Source: Bradyrhizobium sp. MOS003
Lineage (GTDB): Bacteria; Pseudomonadota; Alphaproteobacteria; Rhizobiales; Xanthobacteraceae
Direction of reading: 5' to 3'
Assembly (NCBI RefSeq): GCF_003020125.1
Contig: NZ_PYFW01000009.1
Coordinates: forward strand, 1-64,000
Length of the DNA: 64,000 nucleotides
In this document: positions 8,670 through 17,785 of the stretch, piece after piece
Layout: the number at the start of each line of letters is the position of its first letter
How positions within the stretch are numbered: position 1 is the stretch's first letter
Translations under genes and position numbers: made by a program
Notes under the pieces: generated by a model
Seen by the model: only the letters and a program-made list of their open reading frames with translations
The model's database searches: none
Told to the model about the DNA's origin: nothing

Positions 8670-11516
8670 GTGCCAGCTCACAATAACAATCAAGATTCGG
8701 CCATTTCATTCGGGCCATTTCGGCTGTTTCCCAAGTCCCGGCTCCTGGAAAAGGAAGGGGTGCCGCTTCACGTCGGCGGCCGCGCACTCGATATTCTCAT
8801 CCTGCTGGCCGAGCGTCCCGGCGAAGTCGTCGACAAGAGAGAACTGGTCAAGCGCATTTGGGCCGAGGTGAATGTCGACGAGGGCAGCCTGCGCTTCCAT
8901 ATCGCAGCGTTGCGCAAAGTGCTCGGCGACACCGGCAAATCGGCCCGTTATGTCCTCAATGTGCCCGGCCGCGGCTATTGCTTCGTCGCCGCGTCCGCCC
9001 AAGCCGCCTCGCAGACCGTTCCGGCCGCCGCCGAAATCATTCTCCCCCGCTCCCTGCCCGCCCAGCTTGCGAAGATGGTCGGACGGGAGGAGGTCATCGA
9101 GAAGATTTCGAACGGCCTGACGCTCTATCGCTTCATGACCCTGGTCGGTCCCGGCGGCATCGGCAAGACCGCCGTCGCCGTCACGGTCGGCCATCGGCGC
9201 TCGGCGGATTTCGACGGCCGCGTCTTCTTCGTCGATTTCGGTCCGCTGCGGGACGCCAGCCATGTCCCAACCACCATCGCCGCCGTGCTCGGACTGACCG
9301 TCAGCTCGGAGGATCCGACACCCGCCATCCTGACATTTCTGAAGAGCGGCCCGGCCCTGCTGATCTTCGACAGTTGCGAGCATGTACTGGACACGCTGGC
9401 GCCGATCGTGGAGCGCATCGTTCGCGAAGCGCCGCAGCTTCGTGTTCTCGCCACCAGCCGCGAGTCGTTCCGGAGCGAAGGCGAGCGGATCTTCCGGCTG
9501 TTTCCGCTGGATTGCCCGCCCGAGCGCGAGGGCATCGACGCCACCGAGGTTCTCGCCTACCCCGCGGCCCAGCTCTTCGTCGAGCGCATCGCGCAGAGCT
9601 CCGGGCCATTCCAGCTCAGCGCGGAAGAGGCGCCGCTCGTCGCCAGCATCTGCCGGCGGCTCGACGGCATTGCGCTGGCGATCGAACTCGCGGCGGGCCG
9701 TGTCAATGCCTATGGCATCGCCGGCACCGCCTCCCTGCTGGACAGCCGCTTCTCGCTGCAATGGCGCGGACGGCGCACGGCCGTCCCGCGGCACCAGACG
9801 CTCGCCGCCGCCCTCGACTGGAGCTACGACCTGCTGCCTCCGGCGGAAAGCGCCACCTTGCGACGATTGTCGGTGTTCGCAGGACCCTTCGCGCCGCAGG
9901 CGGCCGCCGCGGTCGCGTCCGGCGATGGCCTCAGCACCCCGGAGACGCTGGAGGCGATCGACAGCCTGGTCACCAAATCGCTGATCTCTCCATCCGGCGC
10001 GCGGGCGCTGCGCTATCGCCTGCTCGACACAACGCGCACTTACGCGCTCGGGAAACTGAACGAGCTCGGTGAAGGCAGGCACTTCGCGCGGCGCCATGCG
10101 GAGCATTTTCGCGACCTCTTCGAACGCGCGGGGGCCGACACCTCGACGCCGCTTCCCGAATGGCTGAGCACCTATGCCGGGGAACTCGACAATGTGCGCG
10201 CGGCGCTGGACTGGGCCTTCGCACCCGACGGCGACGCGAGGCTCGGCATCGCGCTGACGGCGACCGCGGTCACCCTGTGGGTGCGTCTTTCGCTGTTCGC
10301 CGAATGCCGCGAGCGCTGCAGAACGGCACTGGCGGCGCTTGGAGACGGCGTCGACAACGATCGCATCCGCATGCAGCTGCTGTCGGCGCTCGGCTGGTCG
10401 CTGATGTATGGCGAGGGCCGCGCGCGCGAGGCGCGCCCGATCCTCGAGACGACCCTCGAGCTGGCCGAGAGCCTCGACGACAAGGATTTCCGGCTGCGCG
10501 CGCTCTGGGGCCTGTGCATCGACCAGTTCAACAACGGGCAGTTCGGCAAGGCTCGCGCGCTCGCGGACCGCTTTGCGAATGCCGCGGTGAATTCATCCGA
10601 CAACACCGATCTCATGCTGAGCGACCGCCTGATGGCGGTCGCTCTGCATTATCTGGGAGACCAGAACGAGGCGCGGCAGCGTATCGACCGGGTCAACGCC
10701 TCGCTGCATGTGCTGGTGGAGAAGCCGAAGATCTTCCCGCTCGATCTCAGGATATCGACGCAATATTTCCGGGCCCGGATCCTCTGGCTTCAGGGCTTCG
10801 CGGATCAGGCCCAGGCGCTCGCCGCCAACAACATCGAGGAAGGCCGCGCCAACGGCCACGCGCTGACCTTCTGCAGCGTGCTGGGGCAGGCTGCCTGCCC
10901 GATCGCGTTCTGGTCCGGCGATTTCGAGGCCGCGGAGCGCCACGGCGCCGAGCTGCTCGAACACACCGAGCGCAACGCGATCCGGCCGTGGGGACTGTGG
11001 GCACGGGCCTTCAACGCAGCGGTCGTGGCCAGGCGCGGCGACATCGCCACCGGCCTGCCGCTTTTGCGCGAAGAGCTCAATCGTGCAGGTGATGCGCGCT
11101 TCCTGCCGCGCTTTCTGCCGCTGCTTGGCGAGCTCGCCGCGTGCTTCCTCGAGGCCGGCCAAATTGACCGGGGCCTCGACGTGATCGAGGACGTCCTGAT
11201 CCGCTGCAACGACCGGCAGGAGCGCTGGTATCTACCGGAGCTGCTCCGCATCAAGGCAGAATTGATGCTCAGGAGCACGCGGCGTGCAGAGCAGGCCGAG
11301 ACGCATTTTCACGAGGCGATGGGCATAGCCGCACAGCAGGGCGCGCGTTTCTGGGAGCTTCGATGCGCGACCAGCCTCGCGCGGGCCATGATCGGAGCCG
11401 GCCGGGGCGCGGAAGCCTTGCCAGCTTTGCAACGCGTATGCGAGCCTTTCAGCGAGGGCGCCGTCTTCGCAGACATCCGTCGCGCGCGCGATTTGATCGA
11501 GCAGCTCCGTATCTGA
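8670..11516 (+). CDS. STAND-type transcriptional regulator: OmpR wHTH + NB-ARC-like ATPase + helical repeats (paralogue 1)
   Basis: Large predicted ATP-dependent regulator, about 948 residues. Residues 1-105 form a Trans_reg_C winged helix (SFGPFRLFPKSRLLEKEG; RGYCFVA at its end). Residues about 135-450 form a STAND ATPase with Walker A GPGGIGKTAV (about 159), Walker B LLIFDSCEH and sensor ATSRESFRSEG. The rest is helical and TPR-like, with Ala/Leu/Arg-rich repeats. There is no receiver domain, so activation by ligand or partner binding to the repeats is inferred. I chose GTG 8670 because it aligns with the GTG of the paralogue at 22045 (both begin VP and reach QDSAI at the same distance); an in-frame TTG at 8652 is the alternative. 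Confidence 0.85.
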   Translation: MPAHNNNQDSAISFGPFRLFPKSRLLEKEGVPLHVGGRALDILILLAERPGEVVDKRELVKRIWAEVNVDEGSLRFHIAALRKVLGDTGKSARYVLNVPGRGYCFVAASAQAASQTVPAAAEIILPRSLPAQLAKMVGREEVIEKISNGLTLYRFMTLVGPGGIGKTAVAVTVGHRRSADFDGRVFFVDFGPLRDASHVPTTIAAVLGLTVSSEDPTPAILTFLKSGPALLIFDSCEHVLDTLAPIVERIVREAPQLRVLATSRESFRSEGERIFRLFPLDCPPEREGIDATEVLAYPAAQLFVERIAQSSGPFQLSAEEAPLVASICRRLDGIALAIELAAGRVNAYGIAGTASLLDSRFSLQWRGRRTAVPRHQTLAAALDWSYDLLPPAESATLRRLSVFAGPFAPQAAAAVASGDGLSTPETLEAIDSLVTKSLISPSGARALRYRLLDTTRTYALGKLNELGEGRHFARRHAEHFRDLFERAGADTSTPLPEWLSTYAGELDNVRAALDWAFAPDGDARLGIALTATAVTLWVRLSLFAECRERCRTALAALGDGVDNDRIRMQLLSALGWSLMYGEGRAREARPILETTLELAESLDDKDFRLRALWGLCIDQFNNGQFGKARALADRFANAAVNSSDNTDLMLSDRLMAVALHYLGDQNEARQRIDRVNASLHVLVEKPKIFPLDLRISTQYFRARILWLQGFADQAQALAANNIEEGRANGHALTFCSVLGQAACPIAFWSGDFEAAERHGAELLEHTERNAIRPWGLWARAFNAAVVARRGDIATGLPLLREELNRAGDARFLPRFLPLLGELAACFLEAGQIDRGLDVIEDVLIRCNDRQERWYLPELLRIKAELMLRSTRRAEQAETHFHEAMGIAAQQGARFWELRCATSLARAMIGAGRGAEALPALQRVCEPFSEGAVFADIRRARDLIEQLRI

Positions 11517-11535
11517 CGGCCGCGTCGCCGGCGAT

Positions 11536-12474
11536 TCAGCCAGTCCGCGCGATGAACCCGGGCACGCCGGTCTCCACCACTGCGTTGAATCTGACATTGG
11601 TCGTGATCTCGTCTCGTATCTGGCGCATGGCGTCTTCCGGCAGGGCCGAGATAGCAAGGTTCTCCCGGATGCGACCCGGATTGGTCGAGGTCGTCAGGAA
11701 CGCCGTGCCGCGCTGCACGGCCCACGCCAACGCGACCTGCGCCGGCGTCTTGTGCACCCGTCGCGCGATCGCCGTGATCACGGGGTCTTCCAGCACGCGC
11801 GGCTCCATCGCATGTCCGAGCGCCGCGAAGGCCTGAAGCACGATGCCATGCGCGCGGCAGAAGTCGAGCAGTTCCCATTCGGGGAGATATGGATGCGCTT
11901 CCACCTGCACCATGGCAGGCCTGATCCGCGCGACGGCAACGATCTCTCTCAACTTCTCCAGGGTGATGTCGGACAGGCCGATCGACTTGCAGTGCCCCTC
12001 GTCCACGAGGCGCTCCAGCGCGTGCCAAGTCTCCGCCAATGTAACGCCGGAATCATAGATGACCCGACCGTTTGCGTCCCGAGGATCCTGCTCGTCGCCG
12101 GGCTGAAAGGCAAAGGGCGTATGGACGATATAGCAGTCGATATCCTCGACTTGCAGCCGCCGGCGGCTGGCGTCGAAGGCAGGCTTGACCCGCTCCGGCC
12201 GATGATTGGTGTTCCATAGCTTCGTCGTCACGAACAGGTCCTCCCGCCGAAGCACGCCGGCCTTGAACGCATCCTGCATCGCATCGCCGACGGCCGCTTC
12301 GTTGCGATAGCGCTCAGCACAATCAAGGTGTCGAAATCCGGCCTCCAATGCGGCCTTCGTGGCCTGTTTGGTCACGACCGGATCGGGAATGAGCGTGCCA
12401 AATCCCACAGCGGGAATCGTCACCGACCCATGGGTGGAAATCCTGGTGTCACGAAGTGCATCCGAAATCGTCAT
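11536..12474 (-). CDS. Aldo/keto reductase
   Basis: NAD(P)H-dependent carbonyl reductase of 312 residues. Family catalytic residues are visible: Asp and Tyr in LDCAERYRNE, Lys in VTTKLWN and His in YIVHTPF. The C-terminal cofactor signature region (LTTSTNPGRIRENL) is present, although TTST replaces the usual IPKS-like motif. The ATG at 12474 follows a GGAGTATCAGC site. It lies downstream of the EmrB-like gene on the same strand, 84 nt after its stop, and is convergent with the STAND regulator. Substrate unknown; reactive-aldehyde detoxification is an inference. Confidence 0.88.
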   Translation of the reverse strand: MTISDALRDTRISTHGSVTIPAVGFGTLIPDPVVTKQATKAALEAGFRHLDCAERYRNEAAVGDAMQDAFKAGVLRREDLFVTTKLWNTNHRPERVKPAFDASRRRLQVEDIDCYIVHTPFAFQPGDEQDPRDANGRVIYDSGVTLAETWHALERLVDEGHCKSIGLSDITLEKLREIVAVARIRPAMVQVEAHPYLPEWELLDFCRAHGIVLQAFAALGHAMEPRVLEDPVITAIARRVHKTPAQVALAWAVQRGTAFLTTSTNPGRIRENLAISALPEDAMRQIRDEITTNVRFNAVVETGVPGFIARTG

Positions 12475-12558
12475 GCTGATACTCCCTTGTTGAACGCTCG
12501 CCGGCGGCGGCGAAATGATCGCGGTTGGCAGATGGGACGTCGCTTCGTCTCCCCGGCA

Positions 12559-14055
12559 TCAGCCGGCGGGACGCGGCTTACGGAGAAAGAACACGAGCGG
12601 GATCACGACGAGCATCGCGAACATCAGGATCTCGAACTGGTCGATGACCGCGACCGTGGCTGCCTGATGCGTGACCATGCCGTTGAGAGCGGCCAGGCCA
12701 GGTTTGCCGATCGGGCCAGGAGCGTTCGCCGCAACGCGAAACGGCGTGAGATGCTTGGCGAGCGCGACGTGCAGGGCCTGGGTGTTGGCATAGAAGAAGA
12801 GCTGGACCACCGCGATGCCGATGGTGCTGCCATAGAGGCGCGACAGGTTGATCAGCGCGCTGCCCTCGGGGCGAAGTTTCGGATCGAGCGTGCCGAACGC
12901 GGCCCTGGCGAGCGCCGGCAACACCATGCCGAGACCCGCGCCCTGGAGGAAGCCGGCTTCGACAACCGGCCGCCAGTCCATGGCAGGCGAGTAGCCGAGC
13001 ATCAGCCAGTTGGCGTAGACCACCAGCGTCATTCCCCCGACGAGGAACATCCGGTAATCGACCTGCCCCGGAACGAGGCTCGTCAGCACCAGCGCTCCCA
13101 CCAGCGCCACGCCACGCGGAATGGACATGTAACCTGTGGTGTCGACGGGATAGTTAAGCAACTCCTCCAGCATCGGAGACGTCAGGGCCAGCGTCGGCAG
13201 CAGGACGAATCCAAGTGCAAACGAGATCACCGTGGAGAGGACGAGATTGCGATCACGGAACAGCGCGGTGCGGAGAAAATGCTCCCTTGTCGTCATGACA
13301 TGCACGACGAAGAGATAGAAACCCAGCACCGAGGCGCTTGCCTCGACCCAGATCTCCGTCGAGGCGAACCATTCGAGGCGCTCGCCGCGATCCAGCAGCA
13401 TCTGCAGCCCGATCATGCCGACCGAAAAGGTCGTCAGGCCGAAGAAGTCGAAGGACTTGCTTCGCTCCGCCCGCTTCTCGCTCAGCAGCGAGGCCATCGT
13501 CAGGAATACGAATGCCGTCATCGGCAGGCTCGCATGGAAGATCGACGGCCAGCCGTAATATTCGCTGAGCCAGCCCCCGATGGCGGGGCCGGTGCTGATG
13601 CCGAGCAAGGAGCAGACGGTCCACGCGAGACTCATGCGCGCATGGCGCGGCGGCGGCGTCACCTCCAGCAGGATTGCCAGCGAGAGCGGCGCGAGCGGTC
13701 CGCTGGCAGCTCCCTGGAGAATCCTGGCCATCACGAACTGGATCGACGTCGTCGCCAGCGTGTCGAGCACGAGGCCTAACGCGAAGATCGCGAGGGCTGC
13801 TTGATAGACGGCCTTCCGGCCGAAGCGTCCCGCGAGCCATTGCGTCACCGACATGGTTACGGCGCTCGCCGCAATATAGGAGGAGAACACCCAGCCGACC
13901 TCGTCGTTCGCCATCGAGAGCGTCGCCTGGAGGTGCGGGAGCGCGGCGTTCGGCACCGAAATGTTGACCGCCTGCATATAAGTCGCCAGCAGCGCCGCCG
14001 CGGAGATCGCGGAACGACCGTCGGCCGCAGTGGTCGGTGGAAGCGATGTACTCAT
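12559..14055 (-). CDS. MFS drug efflux permease, DHA2/EmrB family
   Basis: Inner-membrane proton antiporter of 498 residues and about 14 transmembrane segments, the DHA2 pattern. The motif WLAGRFGRKAVYQ matches MFS motif A, and ILQGAASGPLAPLSLAILLE matches the antiporter motif C region. The start ATG (14055) overlaps the stop of the upstream adaptor frame as ATGA, which supports coupling with EmrA. Transcribed away from the TetR gene. The permease itself looks intact although its adaptor gene carries a frameshift. Confidence 0.9.
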   Translation of the reverse strand: MSTSLPPTTAADGRSAISAAALLATYMQAVNISVPNAALPHLQATLSMANDEVGWVFSSYIAASAVTMSVTQWLAGRFGRKAVYQAALAIFALGLVLDTLATTSIQFVMARILQGAASGPLAPLSLAILLEVTPPPRHARMSLAWTVCSLLGISTGPAIGGWLSEYYGWPSIFHASLPMTAFVFLTMASLLSEKRAERSKSFDFFGLTTFSVGMIGLQMLLDRGERLEWFASTEIWVEASASVLGFYLFVVHVMTTREHFLRTALFRDRNLVLSTVISFALGFVLLPTLALTSPMLEELLNYPVDTTGYMSIPRGVALVGALVLTSLVPGQVDYRMFLVGGMTLVVYANWLMLGYSPAMDWRPVVEAGFLQGAGLGMVLPALARAAFGTLDPKLRPEGSALINLSRLYGSTIGIAVVQLFFYANTQALHVALAKHLTPFRVAANAPGPIGKPGLAALNGMVTHQAATVAVIDQFEILMFAMLVVIPLVFFLRKPRPAG

Positions 14056-15196
14056 TTGACACCCGTCGCGAGCGAGGGTTGAAGCAGATGCAGCCAGTTG
14101 CGACGATGGCCGGTATCGACCCGCGCCGTCACGCTGATGCCGGAGAACAGCGGCCGGGCAAAATCCGGGTCGTCGATCTCGAGACGCACGGGCAGCCGCT
14201 GCACGACTTTGACCCAATTTCCGGTCGCATTCTCTGGCGGCAGGACCGAGAAGTCCGACCCGGTACCGGGACTCATGCTGACGATATGGGCCGTGAACTT
14301 GCGATCCGGATAGGCATCGACATCGATCGTCGCCTGCTGGCCCGGCTGCATGTGCGCCAGGCCGGTCTCGCGAAAATTCGCCTCGATCCAGACGTCGCGG
14401 CTCGACATCAGCGAAAACGTGGGCGCCCCCGCATTGACGAAACCACCACCTGGAGATCGTCGACCTTGGTCACAATGCCGTCGTCGGGCGCCCGCACCGT
14501 GGCGTAGGAGAGATCGAGCCGCGCACGATCGAGCTGCGCCCTGGCTGCGCGGACCGTCGGATGGCGGTCCGGATCGATATCGGGATCGCCGTTGAGCGCG
14601 ACGACCGTGTTGGCGATCTGCTGTTCGATCGACGCCATGCGATGGCGCGCCACCTTGAGATCCGTCTCGGCCCGCTCGTAAACCGCGCGCGGCGTGAAGT
14701 CGGACGCCACCAGCATCTTCTTGCGGTCAAACTCGCGTTCGTCGAAGGAGGCCGTCTCCTTGGCCGATCGCAGTTCTGCCTGCTGCTGGCGGTAGGTTGC
14801 CTTGAGAGAGTCGATCTGCAGCCGGGCGCTGCCGAGCCGTGCTTCGGCCTGATCGACGGCGATCTGATACGGCTCGGGGTCAATGCGGAACAGGACCTGG
14901 CCTTGCCGGACGCGCTCGTTGTCGCGCACGCCGATCTCGACCGCCTGGCCGGAGACCCGCGCATTGATCGTGACCTTCGCGGCACGCACGAATGCGTCGT
15001 CGGTCACGACGAATTGCTCCTGCGCCAGATACATGAAGCCGCCGAACACGGCGGCTGCGGCCGGCAACAGCACCATCAGGGGCCGGCGCAGCCGACCGGC
15101 AAGATTGGCTCCGAACAGCGGTGCACCGGCCTCGCTCTCGCGCAGGCTGCTGCGATCGCCCAGCCACCCGCCGATTGGCGCAAAATTCAAACCCAT
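14052..15196 (-). pseudogene. EmrA/HlyD-type adaptor gene broken by a one-base deletion
   Basis: Membrane-fusion adaptor for the EmrB-like permease. The first frame (15196 to 14408) runs through a membrane anchor, lipoyl half, coiled coil and ATVRAPDDGIVTKVDDLQV, then goes out of frame and stops after 21 codons. The rest (WIEANFRETGLAHMQPGQ onward) continues in another frame to 14052. Adding one G on the coding strand in the GGTGGTGG run (plus-strand 14441-14450) restores the expected VGGFVNAGAPTFSLMSS and gives a normal protein of about 381 residues. This is a recent inactivation, a phase-variable slip, or a sequencing error; I cannot distinguish them. Confidence 0.85.
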
Positions 15197-15219
15197 CGGA
15201 AAGCCCTCGTTCCATCCAT

Positions 15220-15247
15220 TTGACTAACGATCGTTACAAAATATTGT
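15220..15247 (+). promoter_or_regulatory. TetR-type operator inside a sigma70-like promoter
   Basis: A perfect 12-bp palindrome TAACGATCGTTA occupies 15225-15236 in the divergent region between emrA and tetR. It overlaps the end of a -35-like TTGACT (15220-15225) and lies within the 16-bp spacer before the -10-like TATTGT (15242-15247). Repressor binding there would block the tetR promoter and could block the divergent efflux promoter. The family role is established; this site is inferred. Confidence 0.65.
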
Positions 15248-15342
15248 ACCGGCGCGCGAGGATCAAGGGGCCCGGTCATTGATTTTTATAACGGGTCATA
15301 CAAATATATGTGCGAGACAGGACAACGGGAAATCGGGCGAAA

Positions 15343-15969
15343 ATGGCACGAAAGAAGAGCGATACGAGCGCAGCTCGCCGCGGTCGGCCGGCCGCCTACG
15401 ACGCGGAGACGGCCCTCAGGCAGGCCACGGAAACATTCTGGCGGGCAGGCTATTCCGGCACATCACTGGACAAGATCGCCGCCGCGACCGGCATGAGCCC
15501 GCCAAGCCTCTACGCGGCATTCGGCAACAAGCACGCGCTCTACCTCGAAGCCCTCGCACGCTATTGGGAGATGAGCCTTGCTGCGACGCGCGAGGCACTT
15601 GCGGGGGACCATCCCCTGGACGAAGCTTTGATGCTGGCCTACGAGGCGGCGCTGTCGATCTATTTCTCAGGTAAGGGAACCGCCCGCGGATGCTTCGTGG
15701 TCGGAACCGCCGTGACCGAAGTTGCGGAAGATGCGGCGATCCGGGGCAGTGTCGCGGCGGGACTGCGGGCGATCGATGCCGATTTCGAAGCCCGCTTCCG
15801 CCTGGCGCAAGAGCGGGGCGAGCTGAAGCCAACTGCCGACCCTGCCGCGCTCGCGCTGCTTGCCGCAGCCACGATGCAGACCATCGCGATTCGCGCCCGT
15901 GCCGGTGTCCGCCGCGCCGATTTGCGAGAGCTTGCCCGGAAGGCCGTCGGCGTGATCTGCGGCAAGTAG
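15343..15969 (+). CDS. TetR-family repressor
   Basis: Transcriptional repressor of 208 residues. The N-terminal helix-turn-helix is clear (GYSGTSLDKIAAATGMSPPSLYAAFGNKHALY), and the C-terminal ligand domain resembles the TetR_C group with the motif GCFVVGTA. The ATG at 15343 begins MARKKSDTS; an in-frame GTG at 15310 is possible but adds unrelated residues. Divergent from the EmrAB-like unit with a palindrome between them, so it probably represses that efflux unit and itself. Ligand unknown. Confidence 0.9.
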   Translation: MARKKSDTSAARRGRPAAYDAETALRQATETFWRAGYSGTSLDKIAAATGMSPPSLYAAFGNKHALYLEALARYWEMSLAATREALAGDHPLDEALMLAYEAALSIYFSGKGTARGCFVVGTAVTEVAEDAAIRGSVAAGLRAIDADFEARFRLAQERGELKPTADPAALALLAAATMQTIAIRARAGVRRADLRELARKAVGVICGK

Positions 15970-15973
15970 AGCC

Positions 15974-15997
15974 TGCCGGCGGCAAACGCTGCCGGCA
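15974..15997 (+). terminator. Possible terminator hairpin after tetR
   Basis: TGCCGGC (15974-15980) and GCCGGCA (15991-15997) form a 7-bp GC-rich stem with a 10-nt loop just after the tetR stop. No T-run follows, so this is weak evidence. The next 130 bases up to msrA show no other feature. Confidence 0.3.
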
Positions 15998-16132
15998 ACG
16001 CCAGAAGAGCAGCCTGTGCACGCGCCCGCCTTCCCAATCAGAAACCGGCGATGTCTTCGACCATCGCGCCGACCCATGACGTCCGGATCAGAGATCGCGC
16101 GATAGAGGGAATCCGTTGCCCCGCAGTTGTCG

Positions 16133-16648
16133 CTAGCCTCCCGCAGCCATCGCGCGGCGCGGCAGCTTCCAATCCGGCCGGATGAAGTGGCAGGTGTAGC
16201 CGTCAGGATAACGTTCGAGATAGTCCTGATGCTCGGGCTCGGCCTCCCAGAACTCGCCTGCGGGCGCGACCTCGGTCACCACCTTGCCCGGCCACAGGCC
16301 CGAGGCCTCGACGTCGGCGATGGTGTCTTCGGCGATCCGCTTCTGCTCGTCGTTCGTATAAAATATCGCGGAGCGATAGCTGGTGCCCCGATCGTTGCCC
16401 TGACGGTTGAGCGTGGAGGGATCGTGAATCTGGAAGAAGAATTCCAGCATCGTCCGGAAGCTGGTCTTGGCGGGGTCGAACATGATTTCGATCGCCTCGG
16501 CGTGGCCTTCGTGGTTGCGGTAGGTCGCGTTCTTCACCGCACCGCCGGTGTAGCCGACGCGTGTGGAGATCACGCCTGGTTGCTTGCGGATCAGATCCTG
16601 CATGCCCCAGAAGCAGCCTCCGGCCAAAACTGCGCGTTCCATCGTCAT
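16133..16648 (-). CDS. msrA: Peptide-methionine (S)-S-oxide reductase
   Basis: Repairs oxidised methionine, 171 residues, normal for MsrA. The catalytic motif GCFWG is near the N-terminus (AVLAGGCFWGMQDLI) and VGYTGG and HEGHAEAI follow as in the family. A Cys in DGYTCHF near the C-terminus could be the resolving residue. The ATG at 16648 (MTMERAV) follows a GGGAG site. It is the last gene of a same-strand series with cupin, OsmC, enoyl-CoA hydratase and epoxide hydrolase, which suggests an oxidative or electrophile stress context. Confidence 0.93.
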   Translation of the reverse strand: MTMERAVLAGGCFWGMQDLIRKQPGVISTRVGYTGGAVKNATYRNHEGHAEAIEIMFDPAKTSFRTMLEFFFQIHDPSTLNRQGNDRGTSYRSAIFYTNDEQKRIAEDTIADVEASGLWPGKVVTEVAPAGEFWEAEPEHQDYLERYPDGYTCHFIRPDWKLPRRAMAAGG

Positions 16649-16677
16649 TTGATGCTCCCTTGGTTTCGTCGAGATGC

Positions 16678-17133
16678 TTACCTTTGCTCTGCAATCCCAT
16701 GCAAGCGCGGGTCGTCCTTGTCGTCGTGATATTCGAGGCCTAGCGGCCCAATCGCGCTCACCTGCGTGACATACTCGCCGGACTTCGCCCAATGGAAATG
16801 CCAGGTCTCGCCGGGCAGCACGATAACACTGCCCGGCGGATAGGCGCTGACTTTATCGCCGTCAAAACTCTCGCCGAGCCCGATGTAAAAGACGCCCGAC
16901 ATGACGGTGTAGATCCGGTCCTCCGGATGCTTGTGCGGCATCAGCCTGGTGCCGCCGGGCACCTTGACCCGGACCACGTAAGGCCCTCGCTCGGCCGGAT
17001 GTCCCACCATGACGGCCAACCGCGCGCCCGGCGGGAATGCCGGGAAGGGCTGCCACGCAATATCTTCGGGCAGGATCGCCCGGAACCTGTCTTCATCCGG
17101 TTGATGTCGACGAGGCAGATCTTGACGCGACAT
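16678..17133 (-). CDS. Cupin-domain protein
   Basis: Small beta-barrel protein of 151 residues. The cupin metal motif is visible in order: MPHKHPEDRIYTVMSG (two His and a Glu-like acid) and later PGETWHFHWA. No substrate can be assigned. The ATG at 17133 follows AAGGAC. It lies 21 nt after the OsmC gene stop and 29 nt before msrA, so the three are probably co-transcribed. Confidence 0.85.
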   Translation of the reverse strand: MSRQDLPRRHQPDEDRFRAILPEDIAWQPFPAFPPGARLAVMVGHPAERGPYVVRVKVPGGTRLMPHKHPEDRIYTVMSGVFYIGLGESFDGDKVSAYPPGSVIVLPGETWHFHWAKSGEYVTQVSAIGPLGLEYHDDKDDPRLHGIAEQR

Positions 17134-17154
17134 GGCGCGGGTCCTTCCGTTCGC

Positions 17155-17577
17155 TCAGGCGAGCTTGGCGTCGAGTGTGATCTCGGCGTTGAGCACCTTC
17201 GACACCGGGCAGTTCTTCTCGGCTTCACCGGCGATCTTGGCAAAACCGGCCTCGTCGAGGTTCGGCACCTTGGCGCGCAAGGTGAGCGCCGATTTGGCGA
17301 TCTTGAAGCCCTTGCCTTCAGGCTCAAGCGTCACGGCGGCTTCGGTGGAGAGCTCGTCCGGCGTGAAACCTGCCATCTGAAGCCCGAAGGCCAGCGCCAT
17401 CGTGAAGCAGCCCGCATGGGCCGCAGCGATCAACTCCTCGGGATTGGTGCCCTTCTCGTTCTCGAAACGGGTCTTGAACGAATAAGGCGTCTCGGCGAGT
17501 ACGCCGGAGTCGCTCGAGAGCTGGCCGGTGCCGTCGCGGCCGGTGCCCTTCCATAGTGCCTTTGCCTTGCGGATCAT
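17155..17577 (-). CDS. OsmC-family peroxiredoxin
   Basis: Organic-hydroperoxide-reducing protein of 140 residues. Both redox cysteines of the family are present, in AAHAGCFTMAL and in EKNCPVSKVL, with the expected spacing. The ATG at 17577 follows a strong AAGGAGAATTGAG site. The name osmC would fit the length, but I leave the symbol empty because Ohr-like proteins are close. Upstream lies a 204-nt gap containing a dispersed repeat. Confidence 0.9.
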   Translation of the reverse strand: MIRKAKALWKGTGRDGTGQLSSDSGVLAETPYSFKTRFENEKGTNPEELIAAAHAGCFTMALAFGLQMAGFTPDELSTEAAVTLEPEGKGFKIAKSALTLRAKVPNLDEAGFAKIAGEAEKNCPVSKVLNAEITLDAKLA

Positions 17578-17719
17578 CTCAATTCTCCTTGCTTGTTTTG
17601 CACACCGGCACTCTCTACCGACGGAAGGCGGCATCGGCGTGACCGCCCGCCGCCGCTCCAACCGGCCGAGCATCGCAACGGTTCCGCCAAATCCCGTTCC
17701 GATGACATCGGAAGGGGAT

Positions 17720-17785
17720 TTGATGCTTGTTTTGACGTGTTTTCTTCACGCGAACCGGCATCCACGTCGCCCGAAACCGCTTTAG
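17720..17785. repeat. Short dispersed intergenic repeat of rhizobial type
   Basis: Between osmC and the enoyl-CoA hydratase gene the segment with TTGTTTTGACGTGTTTTCTTC, CGCGAACCGGCATCCAC and CCGAAACCGCTTTAG resembles a short repeat I recall as very frequent between genes in Bradyrhizobium and relatives. Only one copy is visible in this window, so the call depends on memory. Confidence 0.45.

Noticed and set aside
15289..15296. TAACGGG in the tetR leader as part of the TAAC-box set
   Set aside because: It is isolated and no second half-site is in phase; the nearby palindrome explains regulation better.
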